64,000 nt of DNA from contig NZ_RYUH01000007.1 of assembly GCF_004155535.1 (NCBI RefSeq), positions 1 through 64,000 on the forward strand, read 5' to 3'. The notes under the pieces were generated by a model. The model was given only the letters and a program-made list of their open reading frames with translations, was not told the DNA's origin and made no database searches. Both the position numbers and the translations under genes were made by a program. Each line of letters starts with the position of its first letter. Positions within the stretch are counted from its first letter, which is position 1. Positions 49,134 to 57,749 of the stretch are shown one piece after another. Source of the stretch: Bifidobacterium pseudolongum subsp. globosum (GTDB taxonomy: Bacteria > Actinomycetota > Actinomycetes > Actinomycetales > Bifidobacteriaceae).

Positions 49134-50810
49134 TCACTCGCCGAGGGCGTTGTCCACGACCTGCGTGGCTTCGTCGAGCACGGAGTCGAGCGTCTCGGGG
49201 GAGACGAACGACTCGGCGTAGACCTTGTAGATGTTCTCGGTGCCGGACGGGCGGGCCGCGAACCAGTTGTCCTCGGTCACGACCTTGATGCCGCCGATCG
49301 GCGCATCGTTGCCCGGGGCCTTGGTCAGGATCGCGGTGATGTCCTCGCCGCCGAGCGTGGTGGCGGTCACATCGTCCGCATTGAGATTCGCGAACTTCTG
49401 CTTCTGCTCAAGGGTGGTGGGCGTGTCGATGCGGCTGTACCAGCTTTCGCCGAAGCGCTCCACCTGCTCCTGGTGCAGCTGCGCCGGGTTCTTGCCGGTC
49501 TTGCCGGTGATCTCTGCGGCGAGCAGGTCGGGGATCAAGCCGTCCTTGTCGGTCGTCCACACGCGGCCGTTGAAGCGCAGGAAGCTCATGCCGGAGCTCT
49601 CTTCGCCGCCGAACGCGACCTCACCGGTGAACAGCGGGTCGACGAACCACTTGAAGCCGACCGGCACCTCGACGACATGCGCGTCGATCGCCGCGGCCAC
49701 GCGGTCAATGAGCGAGGAGGAGACGAGCGTCTTGCCCACGCCGGCGCCTGCCGGCCAGTCGGGGCGGTTGCCGCCGAACAGGTATTCGACGCACACGGCC
49801 AGGTAGTGGTTCGGGTTCATCACGCCCCAGTTCGGGCAGACGATGCCGTGGCGGTCGGCGTCCGGGTCGGTGCCGCCCACCAGGTCGTACTTGTCCCATG
49901 CGCCGGCGTTGAGCTCGTCCACGAGGCCCTTCATCGCGTACTGCGACGAGGGATCCATGCGGATCTTGCCGTCGTGGTCGATCGTCATGAAACGCCACGT
50001 CGGGTCGACCTCGGGGCGGATGACGCCGATGTTCAGGCCGTACTTCTCGTTGATGAGCGGCCAGTAGTTCACCGAGGCGCCGCCGAGCGGGTCGATGCCC
50101 AGACGCACGCCGGAGTTGCGGATCACGTCGAAGTCGATGACGTTCTTGAGGTCGTCCACGTAGTGCTCGCGGAAGTCGAAGCGCTCCACGAGGTCGGACT
50201 TGATGGCCTGCTCGAACGGCACGCGCTTGACGCTCTTGAAGTCGCCGAGCAGTTCATTCGCGCGGTTTGCGATCGCGTTCGTCACCTCGGACGGTGCCGG
50301 GCCGCCGGTGACCGGATCGTACTTGAAACCGCCGTCGGTGGGCGGGTTGTGCGAAGGCGTCACGACGATGCCGTCGGCCAGGTCGGCGCCTTCGAAGCGC
50401 TGGGTGCCGTCCGCCGCGCGGTTGTGCGTCAGAATCGCCTGGGAGACAACCGGGGTGGGGGTGTAGTCGTCGCGGGAGTCGACGCGCACGCGCACGCCGT
50501 TCGCCACGAGCACCTCGATCGCGGTCTTCCACGCCGGCAGGCTCAGCGCGTGGGTGTCGCGGCCGATGTAGAGCGGGCCGGTCACGCCGGCGGCCTTGCG
50601 GTATTCCGCGATGGCCTGCGTGATCGCCACGATGTGCGCCTCGTTGAACGAGGTCTTCAGCGACGAGCCGCGGTGGCCCGAGGTGCCGAAGATGACGCGC
50701 TGCTCGGGCACGGATGGGTCCGGCACCACGTCGTAGTACTTGCCGATGACTTCATCGACGTCGATAAGATCTGCTGGAGTGGCGGGCATGCCCGCGTTCT
50801 GTGCAACCAT
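49134..50810 (-). CDS. pgm: Phosphoglucomutase (alpha-D-glucose phosphate specific)
   Basis: Protein of 558 residues that interconverts glucose 1-phosphate and glucose 6-phosphate. It has GTSGHRG, the phosphoserine loop [12 protein letters not shown] (serine about 146), the metal loop [11 protein letters not shown], the sugar-binding GGEESSG and the phosphate-binding RPSGTE. GAAGG lies upstream of the ATG at 50810; an earlier in-frame TTG is less likely. It links glycogen breakdown to the central pathway. Confidence 0.97.
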   Translation of the reverse strand: MVAQNAGMPATPADLIDVDEVIGKYYDVVPDPSVPEQRVIFGTSGHRGSSLKTSFNEAHIVAITQAIAEYRKAAGVTGPLYIGRDTHALSLPAWKTAIEVLVANGVRVRVDSRDDYTPTPVVSQAILTHNRAADGTQRFEGADLADGIVVTPSHNPPTDGGFKYDPVTGGPAPSEVTNAIANRANELLGDFKSVKRVPFEQAIKSDLVERFDFREHYVDDLKNVIDFDVIRNSGVRLGIDPLGGASVNYWPLINEKYGLNIGVIRPEVDPTWRFMTIDHDGKIRMDPSSQYAMKGLVDELNAGAWDKYDLVGGTDPDADRHGIVCPNWGVMNPNHYLAVCVEYLFGGNRPDWPAGAGVGKTLVSSSLIDRVAAAIDAHVVEVPVGFKWFVDPLFTGEVAFGGEESSGMSFLRFNGRVWTTDKDGLIPDLLAAEITGKTGKNPAQLHQEQVERFGESWYSRIDTPTTLEQKQKFANLNADDVTATTLGGEDITAILTKAPGNDAPIGGIKVVTEDNWFAARPSGTENIYKVYAESFVSPETLDSVLDEATQVVDNALGE

Positions 50811-51169
50811 ACAACCTTCAATCAATCTGTAACGATGGACTGCTCCAGCCTACAGTGCGTATGCGCTGCAGGCAGCACTACCAAAGTTTAGCCGATGGCG
50901 AAGAGATGAAATCGATTGCATCGGCTCCGCATCTCACAAAACACCGAAATAATCAGAATGACCCCTTGGTATACTGGGCCGCTTAGCTTTTGGCGGAGGG
51001 CGTGAAGGGCGAAACGAGTACACTGGAAACGATTCCACGAGGCTGGTTGCTGGGACGTCCGGTCCGAATTTTGATGCGGCGCTGAGGCGTACTGTGCCGT
51101 CTCGGGTCGTTCGGCGAACAGCAATGGGGCTTCGTTGGCGACCACAATCACAAGAGGAAAGGATGAACG
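50811..51169 (+). promoter_or_regulatory. Intergenic control region of the PTS permease gene
   Basis: No gene is seen. An extended -10, TGGTATACT (TATACT at 50970-50975), gives a leader of about 190 bases. Possible stems around GAGATG/CATCTC (50904-50936) and GGACGTCCGGTCC (51053-51065) are seen. GAGGAAAGGATG supplies the ribosome binding site. No LicT-type antiterminator site is recognised. Confidence 0.5.
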
Positions 51170-53311
51170 ATGGCTGACTCGTTACCTTCGCAGATCATCT
51201 CTGCGATCGGTGGCCCAGATAACGTCAAAAGCCTGACGCACTGCGCCACTCGCCTTCGTTTCGAACTGGTTGATGCAGGAAAGGTCAACCAGAACGAGCT
51301 CCAGCACATGAAAGGTGTGCTGGGCGCGGTCCCGCAGAGCGGCGACCGCTATCAGGTGGTCATCGGCGGCGGCGTCGCCAATGTCTACAACCAGATCATG
51401 AACCTGCCTGAGATGCAGCGTGTGGCATCCGGCGCCCCGGCCAAGGCCGCCGGCGGTTCCACGGAGGGCATGTCGAACGCCGACGTCAAGGCGGCCGCCC
51501 GCTCCAAGGCCCGCGGCAAGGTGGCGTGGCTCGACTCGTTCTTCGAATACCTGTCCGATTCGTTCCGCCCGATCCTGGGCGTGCTGCTCGGCGCGTCGCT
51601 CATCATCGCGATCATCAACGTGTGCATCGCATGCGGCTGGATCCAGAGCGAGACGCAGTCGCCGACATGGGTCTTTGTGCAGGCGCTGTACAAGGGCGTG
51701 TTCTACTTCCTGCCAATCATGATCGCCTACAACGCGGCCAAGAAGCTCAACGTCGACCCGTGGCTTGGCGGCGCGATCATGGCCGCCCTCATGACGCCTT
51801 CGTTCATGAACCTCATGAGCACCGACTGGGCCGAAACCCACTGTTCGCAGAGCGTCGTCGGCACCCAGCAGTGCACCACCACCGTCTTCGGCATGCCGAT
51901 GCAGCTCAGTGACTACAGCGGCAACGTGTTCGTGCCACTGCTGATGGCCGCCGTGCTCGCGCTCGTCTACCACGGGCTCAAGAAGATCATCCCGGATTCG
52001 GTGCAGCTCGTGTTCGTGCCGTTCCTGTGCATGGTCATCGTTGGCGCACTCACCGCGTTCCTCGTCGGCCCGCTTGGCGTGTGGGTCGGCAATTGGCTCG
52101 GCGTGGGCCTCGCATGGCTCAACTCGCATGCGCCATTCATCTTCGCGCTGCTGATCCCGATGATCTACCCGTTCCTCGTGCCGCTCGGCCTGCACTGGCC
52201 GCTCAACGCCCTCATGCTCATCAACATCGACACGATGGGCTACGACTTCATCCAGGGCCCGATGGGCGCGTGGAACTTCGCCTGCTTCGGTGCCACCGCC
52301 GGCGTGCTGATCCTGGCGCTGCGTGACCATGACACCGAAATGCGCCAGACCTCGATCGGCGCGCTCGCCGCTGGTCTGCTCGGCGGCGTCTCCGAGCCTT
52401 CGCTCTACGGCATCCATCTGCGTTTCAAGAAGATGTACAGCCGCATGCTTGTGGGCTGCGCCGCCGGCGGCATCTCCATCGCCGTGCTCGGCTGGCTCTT
52501 CCCGTCCACCTTGGAGAATGGCGAAGTCGTGCACGGTGTGACCACGACCGCGTTCGCGTTCACGTCGCTGCTCACGGTGCCGGTCTTCAACCAGATGTGG
52601 GTCTACGGCCTCGCGATCGCGATCGCGTTCTTCGTCTCGATGTTCATGGTCGTCACGTTCGACTACCGCACACCTGAGGAAAAGGCCGAGGTGCTCGCCC
52701 GCGTGCAGGCCGTGCAGGCCGACGAGGCCACGGAGACCCCGGCGAACCGCGCTGCGGTGGAGCACGCCGAGACGCATGAGGACGACAATCTGCTGCCCGC
52801 CGACAAGACGCCGGCCGCCGGTGCCGCCGCGGCCCGTGAAGACGCCCCGGTACAGCCGACCGACCACGTCTATTCGCCGCTCGCCGGCCATGTGATCTCG
52901 CTCGACGAGTGCGGCGACCCGGTGTTCGCATCGCGTGCGCTGGGCGAAGGCGTGGGCATCCAGCCGACTGGTGACACCGTGTACGCGCCGCTCGCCGGTG
53001 TGCTCAGCACGGTGGCCGAGACCGGCCATGCGTTCGGCATCAAGACCGATGACGGCGTTGAGGTGCTGGTGCATGTCGGCATCGACACCGTCAAGATGAA
53101 CGGCGACGGCTTCACCGTTGCCGTCAAGCAGGGCCAGCGTGTGAACGTGGGCGACAAGCTCGTGGACGTGGACTTCAGCAAGGTCACGGCCGCCGGCTAC
53201 AGCACCACCACACTGATGACCGTGCTCAACACCGCCGCCCTCACCCGCGTCATGCCCCATGTGGACCAAGACGTGCAGCCGGGCGATGTCGTCATCGACA
53301 TCGAGCACTGA
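51170..53311 (+). CDS. PTS glucose/beta-glucoside-family permease, EIIBCA
   Basis: Protein of 713 residues that takes up and phosphorylates a sugar at the membrane. Order: EIIB (about 1-85, phosphorylated cysteine 25 in LTHCATRLRF), EIIC (about 118-510, about ten membrane segments, GLHWPLNALM), linker, and EIIA (about 560-713, phosphorylated histidine 635 in LVHVGIDTV). The B-C-A order and sequence fit the bgl/glucose superfamily; in bifidobacteria such a protein is the glucose PTS, but the sugar is not proven here. A strong terminator follows. Confidence 0.92.
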   Translation: MADSLPSQIISAIGGPDNVKSLTHCATRLRFELVDAGKVNQNELQHMKGVLGAVPQSGDRYQVVIGGGVANVYNQIMNLPEMQRVASGAPAKAAGGSTEGMSNADVKAAARSKARGKVAWLDSFFEYLSDSFRPILGVLLGASLIIAIINVCIACGWIQSETQSPTWVFVQALYKGVFYFLPIMIAYNAAKKLNVDPWLGGAIMAALMTPSFMNLMSTDWAETHCSQSVVGTQQCTTTVFGMPMQLSDYSGNVFVPLLMAAVLALVYHGLKKIIPDSVQLVFVPFLCMVIVGALTAFLVGPLGVWVGNWLGVGLAWLNSHAPFIFALLIPMIYPFLVPLGLHWPLNALMLINIDTMGYDFIQGPMGAWNFACFGATAGVLILALRDHDTEMRQTSIGALAAGLLGGVSEPSLYGIHLRFKKMYSRMLVGCAAGGISIAVLGWLFPSTLENGEVVHGVTTTAFAFTSLLTVPVFNQMWVYGLAIAIAFFVSMFMVVTFDYRTPEEKAEVLARVQAVQADEATETPANRAAVEHAETHEDDNLLPADKTPAAGAAAAREDAPVQPTDHVYSPLAGHVISLDECGDPVFASRALGEGVGIQPTGDTVYAPLAGVLSTVAETGHAFGIKTDDGVEVLVHVGIDTVKMNGDGFTVAVKQGQRVNVGDKLVDVDFSKVTAAGYSTTTLMTVLNTAALTRVMPHVDQDVQPGDVVIDIEH

Positions 53312-53341
53312 GTGCGCTGAGCAAGACTGAGCTCAACCAAT

Positions 53342-53373
53342 AGAGCGGCCGCCACAATCGTGGCGGCCGCTCT
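53342..53373. terminator. Terminator between the PTS and lipid kinase genes
   Basis: AGAGCGGCCGCCAC and its exact complement enclose a 4-base loop. It lies between convergent genes. Confidence 0.85.
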
Positions 53374-53404
53374 TGTCATGTATGGGGCAGCATGGCCGGC
53401 TGAT

Positions 53405-54538
53405 TCAGGCACGCACAGCCGGCATCTGCGCGGTCGCGCTCAGCTGCTCCGGGTCGGGCAACGGCACGCGCACAATCAACGCCTCAGGCTCCACAGAGAA
53501 CCGCAGATGCTGCGTGCTCGGCAGCATGTCGCCGTCCACCTGCGCGAGCACGGGCCGGTCGAGGCGCACCTCGGCGCTGTAGCCCTGCATCTGCTCGAGT
53601 TTCGAATGCATGGACAGCGGGCTCTGCTTCGCCTTCTTCGTGATTGTCTGGTGCACCACATCGCCGAACAGATTCGCCCAGCCGAGCAGACCTCCGGTCG
53701 TGTCGATCACCTCGAAGTCGAGCAGGCCATCGTTGAACGACGCGTCGGGCATGAGCGAGAACACGGGGATCTCACCGCAATTGCCCGCCATGAATGTGCG
53801 CAGTTCGAGCCCGCGGTCGGTGTGCACGGTGTGGTCGGCGGCTTCGATGCGCACGTCGGCACGGTATTTGGGTGCGAACAGGTGCTTCGCCCCGGAAAGG
53901 AAGTAGGCAAGCCAGCTGAAGTTGCGCTTGAGGTTGGGGTCGGTGTCGTCGATCATCACCGCGTCGAACCCAATGCCCGCAATGATCAGGAACGCATGCC
54001 CGTGGTCCTCGTTCGGGTCGTCGAGCAGATTGACACGGCCCAGATCCACACGCCGTGACCCGTGCGAGACGGCGATCGTCAGCGCGGCCTCAATGTCGTC
54101 GAGCGGAATGCCCATGTTGCGCGCGAAGAGATTGCCGGTGCCGATTGGCACAATGCCCATCGCGTGCTCAGTGCCGGCGAGCGCGCTCGCCACCGTGCGC
54201 ACCGTGCCGTCGCCGCCCACGGCGATCACCACGTCGGCGCCGCCGTCGAGCGCCTCGCGCGCGCAGACGCGGCCGTCTTTGTCGAGCATCGTCTCGATGA
54301 ACACGACTTCGGTCAGCCCTTTCGCCTTGCAGTATGCCTCGATCCGCCGGCGGGTCTGCGCGGCGGCGGGTTTGGATGGGTTGATGATGAACGCGTAATG
54401 CACCTGATCGTCGCGGCGCTGCTGCAGCAACGCCACGCGCCGGCGGTGCATGCGCATGCGCAGGAACGCGATGAGGGCGATGATTCCGGCGATGAGCGCG
54501 AGCATGACGGTGAGCAGTATGATCGTCTGTTGGTTCAT
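53405..54538 (-). CDS. Diacylglycerol kinase-family lipid kinase
   Basis: Protein of 377 residues. One N-terminal membrane segment (about 8-28) and a basic stretch lead to a DAGK catalytic domain with VGGDGTVRTVASAL (about 112-125), GIVPIGTGNLFARNMGIP (about 135-152) and a C-terminal SpoVD-like sandwich. It probably phosphorylates a lipid such as diacylglycerol for phospholipid recycling. The ATG at 54538 is preferred because the hydrophobic segment begins right after it. Confidence 0.88.
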   Translation of the reverse strand: MNQQTIILLTVMLALIAGIIALIAFLRMRMHRRRVALLQQRRDDQVHYAFIINPSKPAAAQTRRRIEAYCKAKGLTEVVFIETMLDKDGRVCAREALDGGADVVIAVGGDGTVRTVASALAGTEHAMGIVPIGTGNLFARNMGIPLDDIEAALTIAVSHGSRRVDLGRVNLLDDPNEDHGHAFLIIAGIGFDAVMIDDTDPNLKRNFSWLAYFLSGAKHLFAPKYRADVRIEAADHTVHTDRGLELRTFMAGNCGEIPVFSLMPDASFNDGLLDFEVIDTTGGLLGWANLFGDVVHQTITKKAKQSPLSMHSKLEQMQGYSAEVRLDRPVLAQVDGDMLPSTQHLRFSVEPEALIVRVPLPDPEQLSATAQMPAVRA

Positions 54539-54703
54539 GACTTCGTGTCCTCGCTCTCTCGCTGCGCCGGCGCGCCCGCGCAATCGGTCAAAGCACAATC
54601 TTAGCAACCCGTGGTTCGCGCGGAGTCAGATGCGCATGGCGGTGCGGTGTGCGCGCTTGGAAAAGCCGCGGAAAACGGGCGGTGATCTGTCTGCTAAGCG
54701 CAT

Positions 54704-54709
54704 TACTCT
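54704..54709 (+). promoter_or_regulatory. -10 box of serS, leaderless
   Basis: TACTCT ends 7 bases before the ATG at 54717. No T-box leader is present. Confidence 0.55.
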
Positions 54710-54716
54710 GGTGCTC

Positions 54717-56000
54717 ATGCTTGATATTCAATTCATTCGCGAACATCCCGAGGTCGTCAAGGAATCGCAGCGCAAGCGTGGCGAGTCTGTGGAACTGGTG
54801 GATGAGGTACTGCGTTCCGACGAAGTGCGCCGCTCCTCGCTCAAGAAGTTCGAGGAGGCGCGCGCCCAGCAGAAAGAGATCGGCAAGCAAGTCGCCAAGG
54901 CCCCGGCCGACGAGAAGGCCGCGCTGATCGCCAAGACGAAGGAGCTTTCCGAGCAGGTCTCGGCGTATAAGGCGGACGCGGACAGCGCGAACGAGGAATA
55001 CACCACCGCCATGTGGAAGCTGTCGAACATCGTGGAGCCCGAGGCCCCCGAAGGCGGCGAAGACGACTATGTGGAGGTCAAGAAGGTCGGCACAATCCGC
55101 GATTTCGCGGCCGAGGGCTTCGAACCGAAGGACCACTTGACGCTCGGCGAAGAGGTCGCGGGCATCGACATGAAGCGCGGTGTGAAGGTGAGCGGTTCGC
55201 GCTTCTACTTCCTGCGCGGCGACATCGCGCGCCTGCAGATCGCCATGCTCACGATGGCCGTAGACCAGGCGCAGGAGCATGACTTCGTGCTCGCGATCAC
55301 GCCGACGCTCGTGCGCCCGGAAGTGATGCGTGGCACCGGCTTCCTCAATTCGCACGCCGACGAGATCTACCGTCTGCGCGAACCCGATGAGGATTATCTC
55401 GTGGGCACGTCGGAAGTGGCGCTTGCCGGCATGCACGAGGACGAGATCCTCGATCTGGGCAACGGGCCGCTGCGCTATTGCGGCTGGAGCTCGTGCTACC
55501 GCCGTGAGGCCGGTGCCGCCGGCAAGGACACGAGCGGCATCATCCGCGTGCACCAGTTCGACAAAGTGGAGATGTTCGTCTACTGCAAGCCTGAGGATTC
55601 CTATGAGCAGCACAAGCACCTGCTGGCCATGGAAGAGGAGATGCTCGGCAAGGTCGAGGTGCCGTACCGTGTGATCGACACGGCCGCCGGTGACCTTGGT
55701 TCGTCCGCGGCGCGCAAGTTCGACTGCGAGGCATGGGTGCCTACGCAGGGCCGTTACCGCGAGCTGACGTCCACTTCGAACTGCACGCAGTACCAGGCGC
55801 GTCGCCTCAATATCCGCGAGCGTGTGGAGAACGGCACCGAGCCGGTCGCCACGCTCAACGGCACGCTGGCCACCACGCGCTGGCTTGTGGCGATCATGGA
55901 GAACCACCAGCAGAAGGACGGCTCGATTGTGATTCCGCAGGCCATGCGCCCATACATGGGTGGCAAAGAGGTGATCGAACCCACCAAGTGGGAGGCCTGA
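54717..56000 (+). CDS. serS: Serine--tRNA ligase
   Basis: Protein of 427 residues that charges tRNA-Ser. The N-terminal coiled coil (about 25-105) reaches the tRNA variable arm. Class II motifs are visible: TGFLNSHADEIYRL, motif 2 in CYRREAGAAGKDTSG, and motif 3 in NGTLATTRWLVAIMEN. A tRNA-Ser gene lies 87 bases downstream. The ATG at 54717 is chosen on the -10 spacing and the usual MLDIQFIRE start. Confidence 0.97.
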   Translation: MLDIQFIREHPEVVKESQRKRGESVELVDEVLRSDEVRRSSLKKFEEARAQQKEIGKQVAKAPADEKAALIAKTKELSEQVSAYKADADSANEEYTTAMWKLSNIVEPEAPEGGEDDYVEVKKVGTIRDFAAEGFEPKDHLTLGEEVAGIDMKRGVKVSGSRFYFLRGDIARLQIAMLTMAVDQAQEHDFVLAITPTLVRPEVMRGTGFLNSHADEIYRLREPDEDYLVGTSEVALAGMHEDEILDLGNGPLRYCGWSSCYRREAGAAGKDTSGIIRVHQFDKVEMFVYCKPEDSYEQHKHLLAMEEEMLGKVEVPYRVIDTAAGDLGSSAARKFDCEAWVPTQGRYRELTSTSNCTQYQARRLNIRERVENGTEPVATLNGTLATTRWLVAIMENHQQKDGSIVIPQAMRPYMGGKEVIEPTKWEA

Positions 56001-56087
56001 TTCATTGGATTTTGTGTGGCGCCCGGTGTTTGGTGGGGCATGGACCGCATGCCGTGCTACACTGATACACCGTGCGTCACGCATATT

Positions 56088-56172
56088 GGATAGGTGTCCG
56101 AGCGGTCTAAGGAGACGGTCTTGAAAACCGTTGATGGGCAACCATCCGCGAGTTCGAATCTCGCCCTATCCG
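56088..56172 (+). tRNA. tRNA-Ser, anticodon TGA
   Basis: An 85-base class II tRNA. Acceptor stem GGATAGG with CCTATCC, anticodon loop CTTGAAA (TGA, reading UCA), long variable arm and GTTCGAATC in the T arm. CCA not encoded. Directly follows serS. Confidence 0.95.
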
Positions 56173-56177
56173 CCTAC

Positions 56178-56210
56178 AGGGTTTTGGACTTCGGTTCAAA
56201 ACCCTTTTTT
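56178..56210 (+). terminator. Terminator of tRNA-Ser(TGA)
   Basis: AGGGTTTTG and CAAAACCCT flank a 10-base loop and a T-run follows. It is the same hairpin type as that behind tRNA-Ser(CGA). Confidence 0.92.
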
Positions 56211-56246
56211 CATGCCGTTGGTCTCTGCACCATGGCTGACACGAGT

Positions 56247-56365
56247 GGTTTCGGACAGTTGGCAGCCCAACAGTCTAAAATATCACCGCCACCAAGGGAT
56301 TTTGGACAGTTGCCACATCCAGATGTCTAAAAAATCATTGCCTGCAAGGGATTCCAGACAGGTGC
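56247..56365. repeat. 52-bp period repeat array downstream of tRNA-Ser
   Basis: TTTCGGACAGTTG, TTTTGGACAGTTG and TTCCAGACAGGTG occur at 51-52-base steps, each complete unit followed by GTCTAAAA(A)ATCA and CAAGGGA. It is a more diverged array of the family at 131-250 and 17370-17517. Confidence 0.75.
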
Positions 56366-56505
56366 AGAGGGCTAGCACGCCCGGTGGTACAGAAACTCAT
56401 GGGCATACCCTGTGGGCATCGCTCACAGCGGAACCAAATTCGCGAGGGCCGTTACGATATGTGGATGCTTTGCGAAGACGAGATGGTGGAAGGAGGAACC
56501 ATACG

Positions 56506-56601
56506 ATGCGCGACCAATGGGAGTCGACGTTTGCCGCCTTGGACAGGCTGATGGCTGAGACGGATGGCGAGGCGCAGGGCATCGTGCCCGAACAGAGGTA
56601 G
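56506..56601 (+). CDS. Possible 31-residue small protein
   Basis: Starts MRDQWESTFAALDRLM and ends in IVPEQR. It is supported by a very strong GGAAGGAGG 6-7 bases before the ATG, a candidate -10 (TACGAT, 56453-56458), and a rho-independent terminator at 56704. It could be a true small protein or the start of a decayed gene. I recognise no family. Confidence 0.4.
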   Translation: MRDQWESTFAALDRLMAETDGEAQGIVPEQR

Positions 56602-56703
56602 ACAGCCGGTAGATAACGCTGAATATCCAACATATGATGTGAAGTGCATATCGATGAGTGCGATTATCACCCTATAGCCGCATGGCCACCATGGATAAGA
56701 GGC

Positions 56704-56734
56704 CCGCTGGAGTAATCCAGCGGTTTTTTCTTTT
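56704..56734 (+). terminator. Rho-independent terminator of the small-ORF unit
   Basis: CCGCTGGA-gtaa-TCCAGCGG followed by TTTTTTCTTTT. It is a textbook terminator with no annotated gene upstream except the small ORF. Confidence 0.9.
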
Positions 56735-56768
56735 GCTCGTGTGCAACAGAGGCATCCGTAAGCCGGCA

Positions 56769-56985
56769 TACAGCTGTTGCCAATGGCTGTCGGTGTCTAG
56801 TCCATAGATATGTGACGCCGTTCACCGCGCTTCAAACGGCAGCCCGTGTCTAGAGTGCAGCCATATACAGCTGTCTTGGTGCCCTTGAATGGCTGTCGAT
56901 GCGTGGTGGGTAGCCATGGATGGATGTCTGTCTCACCTCAAACGGCACGTTGTATCTAGTATGCGACCACAAACAGCTGTACAGG
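56769..56985. repeat. 106-bp period imperfect tandem repeat
   Basis: TCAAACGGCA (56832, 56938), ACAGCTGT (56867, 56973) and AATGGCTGTCG (56782, 56888) all recur at exactly 106 bases; TCTAG blocks follow the same phase. A further ACAGCTGT is at 56770. The repeat ends in the leader of the HAD gene. Confidence 0.75.
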
Positions 56986-57098
56986 GCATCCGACCGGGCG
57001 GCGGACATCTGGGCGGGGTGCAGCTGACTCATACGACTGTACATGGATTGCAGCCGATTGCATCGGAAGGAACGATGCGGGCGGTTTGCACACAGCCG

Positions 57099-57104
57099 TA
57101 CGAT
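57099..57104 (+). promoter_or_regulatory. -10 box of the HAD gene
   Basis: TACGAT ends 6 bases before the ATG at 57111. The alternative in-frame ATG at 57075 has GGAAGGA upstream. Confidence 0.4.
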
Positions 57105-57110
57105 GAAGCC

Positions 57111-57746
57111 ATGGAGCACACTGCAATCACCACGCCCGCCACCCCGCACGTCACCGACGTCATGTTCGGCTACTGCGGGGTGCTTATCGACTGGCGCCCC
57201 CGCCGCACGATCGAAGGGCTGTACCCGGCGGGCGTCGTCGACATGTTCTTCGACCCGGCCGATCTGCACAGCGTGGCGTACTACGACGACCTCGCCGACT
57301 TGGGCTGGAGCGAGGAGCGCATCATCGCCGACTACGAGCGTGAACACGGGCCGGCCGTGGCGTGGATCATGCGCCTGTATTTCGAGTTCCAACGGCTCGG
57401 GTTCTACGACATGATCGACGGCATGCCCACGCTCATGCGCGACTTGCACGCGCGCGGCGTGCGCCTGTGGGGACTGACCAATTTCACCGTGCGCGGCGTG
57501 CGCGAGATGCACGGCAAATACCCTTGGCTCAACCTGCTCGGCGGCACGGTCATTTCAGCGCACGAGGGCGTCGCCAAGCCGGATCCGCGCATCTACGACA
57601 TCGCGATTGGCCGTTTCCATCTCAATCCCGCGCAGACGCTGTTCGTGGATGACAATGCGTGCAATGTGCTCGCCGCGCGCGCCGCGGGCCTGCAGGCCGT
57701 GCGTTTCGAGAGCGCGGCGCAGATCCGCGCACTTACGCTCGACTAG
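57111..57746 (+). CDS. HAD-family protein with a Gly in place of the nucleophile Asp
   Basis: Protein of 211 residues. It has HAD motif II (GLTNFT), III (AKPDPRIY) and IV (FVDDNACNV), and the length and cap of subfamily IA phosphatases. Motif I reads VMFGYCGVLIDW, where the catalytic FDxxGV aspartate is glycine (residue 20, GGC at 57168-57170). It is therefore probably not a normal phosphohydrolase unless the change is an error. An alternative start at 57075 would add 12 residues. Convergent with the hydrolase gene. Confidence 0.85.
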   Translation: MEHTAITTPATPHVTDVMFGYCGVLIDWRPRRTIEGLYPAGVVDMFFDPADLHSVAYYDDLADLGWSEERIIADYEREHGPAVAWIMRLYFEFQRLGFYDMIDGMPTLMRDLHARGVRLWGLTNFTVRGVREMHGKYPWLNLLGGTVISAHEGVAKPDPRIYDIAIGRFHLNPAQTLFVDDNACNVLAARAAGLQAVRFESAAQIRALTLD

Positions 57747-57749
57747 CGT

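Noticed and set aside
51170..53311. Fructose- or mannose-type PTS
   Set aside because: The B-C-A order, LTHCATRLRF and LVHVGIDTV motifs fit the glucose/beta-glucoside superfamily.
56131..56505. Longer frame through tRNA-Ser and the 52-bp repeats leading into the small ORF
   Set aside because: It overlaps a tRNA and its terminator; only the last 31 codons have a proper ribosome binding site.
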